A DNA stretch of 6,468 nt, taken from positions 1 to 6,468 of the forward strand of contig CAYGUV010000029.1 of NCBI GenBank assembly GCA_964353185.1, written 5' to 3'. How positions within the stretch are numbered: the stretch's first letter is position 1; the number at the start of each line of letters is the position of its first letter. Source of the DNA: GCA-2708415 sp964353185. Lineage in GTDB: Bacteria > Pseudomonadota > Alphaproteobacteria > Micavibrionales > Micavibrionaceae. The position numbers were made by a program, and so were the translations under genes. This document shows positions 6,022 to 6,468 of the stretch, one piece after another. Below the pieces are notes generated by a model. It searched no databases. It was not told the origin of the DNA and worked only from the letters and a program-made list of their open reading frames with translations.

Positions 6022-6315
6022 TTAATTACAGATTTCTTCATATAGGTCGTTCCATTGCGGATTTTGTTCTTCTATGATTTTCATTTTCCAATCTCGGTTC
6101 CAACGCTTTAATCGTTTTTCTCGGCGAATTGCATTTTCTGGATTATCAAAAGTTTCAAAATATGCAAGTTGATCGACATTATATTTTTTTGTAAATCCAT
6201 CGGCTATTTTGTTTTTATGTTCCCAAATACGCTTTTGTAAGTTTGATGTTATGCCTACATAAAAAGTGCTGTTTCGACCTTTAGTTAAAATATAAACATA
6301 GTATTGTTTTTGCAT
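6022..6315 (-). CDS. small GIY-YIG nuclease family protein
   Basis: The 97-residue product is a single-domain GIY-YIG protein. VYI (7-9) and YVG (19-21) are the family's two signature triplets. Arg29 lies in LQKRIWEHK, Glu66 in AIRREKRLKRW is the expected metal-binding residue, and NPQWNDLY (85-92) is the usual C-terminal ending. So all expected catalytic positions appear present. Proteins of this class are orphan single-domain nucleases whose biological role is generally unknown. ATG 6315 was chosen because GGAAAG (6324-6319) precedes it; the longer frame from 6408 would translate the end of cobS and a repeat. The gene is AT-rich compared with cobT, sits between cobS and cobT, and has a palindromic repeat on each side, which suggests acquisition. 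It has probably been co-transcribed with the cob genes since then. Confidence 0.93.
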   Translation of the reverse strand: MQKQYYVYILTKGRNSTFYVGITSNLQKRIWEHKNKIADGFTKKYNVDQLAYFETFDNPENAIRREKRLKRWNRDWKMKIIEEQNPQWNDLYEEICN

Positions 6316-6326
6316 TTTCTTTCCAG

Positions 6327-6350
6327 ACCCCCGCATAAAGCGGGGGTGAC
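6327..6350. repeat. single-hairpin copy of the dispersed repeat
   Basis: CCCCCGC (6328-6334) and GCGGGGG (6340-6346) form a 7-base-pair stem with loop ATAAA, followed by TGAC. The core CCCGCATAAAGCGGG and the trailing TGAC match the right half of the 53-base element at 5961-6013 in the same orientation. It lies between the cobS stop and the nuclease start. No T-run follows on the transcribed strand. Confidence 0.85.
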
Positions 6351-6358
6351 GTTTTATA

Positions 6359-6468
6359 TTACTTTTCCAACAAATCCACCCCAAAACACCTTTGATAATA
6401 TTCCGCAATCGTGGGCCATTCGGCTTCGTCGCATTTGTTCATGAAGGCGTAGCGGAAGGACAAGTCGC
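6359..6468 (-). CDS. cobS: cobaltochelatase subunit CobS, C-terminal end
   Basis: The minus strand from the window edge reads 35 codons to TAA (6361-6359): DLSFRYAFMNKCDE, then EYYQRCFGVDLLEK. The segment MNKCDE...IAEYYQRCF is characteristic of the C-terminus of CobS, the AAA+ ATPase that drives the CobN/CobS/CobT cobalt chelatase. The Walker motifs lie outside the window. Its position directly upstream of cobT, with the nuclease gene between, supports the call. Confidence 0.88.
   Translation of the reverse strand, partial: DLSFRYAFMNKCDEAEWPTIAEYYQRCFGVDLLEK

Noticed and set aside
6327..6350. Intrinsic terminator after cobS
   Set aside because: The stem is strong, but no T-run follows on the minus strand and the same sequence recurs in the 5961-6013 repeat, so it is better read as a dispersed repeat.
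5961..6350. CRISPR array
   Set aside because: Only two unequal repeat copies more than 300 bases apart, separated by a gene rather than by spacers.
6316..6408. 31-codon N-terminal extension of the GIY-YIG protein (from ATG 6408)
   Set aside because: It translates the cobS 3' end in another frame plus the hairpin repeat (RHPRFMRGSG is repeat-derived), and GGAAAG sits correctly before ATG 6315.

Overview
The window looks like a piece of chromosome from an AT-rich alphaproteobacterium. The strongest pointer is a cobS-cobT pair (aerobic-type cobaltochelatase subunits) on the minus strand, a gene pair typical of Alphaproteobacteria. The other recognisable genes are housekeeping: sufE (iron-sulfur cluster assembly) and hisS (histidyl-tRNA synthetase). 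No phage, integrase or transposase gene, CRISPR array, rRNA or tRNA is visible. All eight complete 3' ends use TAG (four) or TAA (four); none uses TGA.

Layout. 1-34: the first codons of a minus-strand gene leaving the window. 35-285: a divergent intergenic region holding two mutually exclusive short hairpins and a T-run ahead of sufE. 286-690: sufE. 753-1616: an AT-rich gene of unknown function whose product carries an HExxH motif; its 3' end overlaps hisS by 26 bases. 1591-2901: hisS on the minus strand, of a sequence type that is not the usual alphaproteobacterial one. 2902-3113: very AT-rich intergenic DNA. 3114-3665: a small Met-rich helical protein of unknown function, perhaps phasin-like, with a repeat structure in its first codons. 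3662-3835: a 57-residue minus-strand ORF that overlaps it tail to tail by 4 bases. 3836-4102: intergenic, holding a possible minus-strand promoter, a short ORF broken by an in-frame TGA, and a pair of 17-base near-identical direct repeats around it.

4103-6468 is a minus-strand operon read right to left: the end of cobS, a hairpin repeat, a 97-residue GIY-YIG endonuclease-like gene, a 53-base double-hairpin palindrome, then cobT. CobS (AAA+ ATPase) and CobT (VWA/MIDAS protein) form the chaperone-like complex that works with CobN to insert cobalt into the corrin ring. The AT-rich nuclease gene separates two subunits that are normally adjacent, and related palindromic repeats sit on both sides of it. 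This looks like a small repeat-plus-nuclease insertion in the operon and is the most interesting structure here. The cobT ribosome binding site seems to lie inside the repeat.
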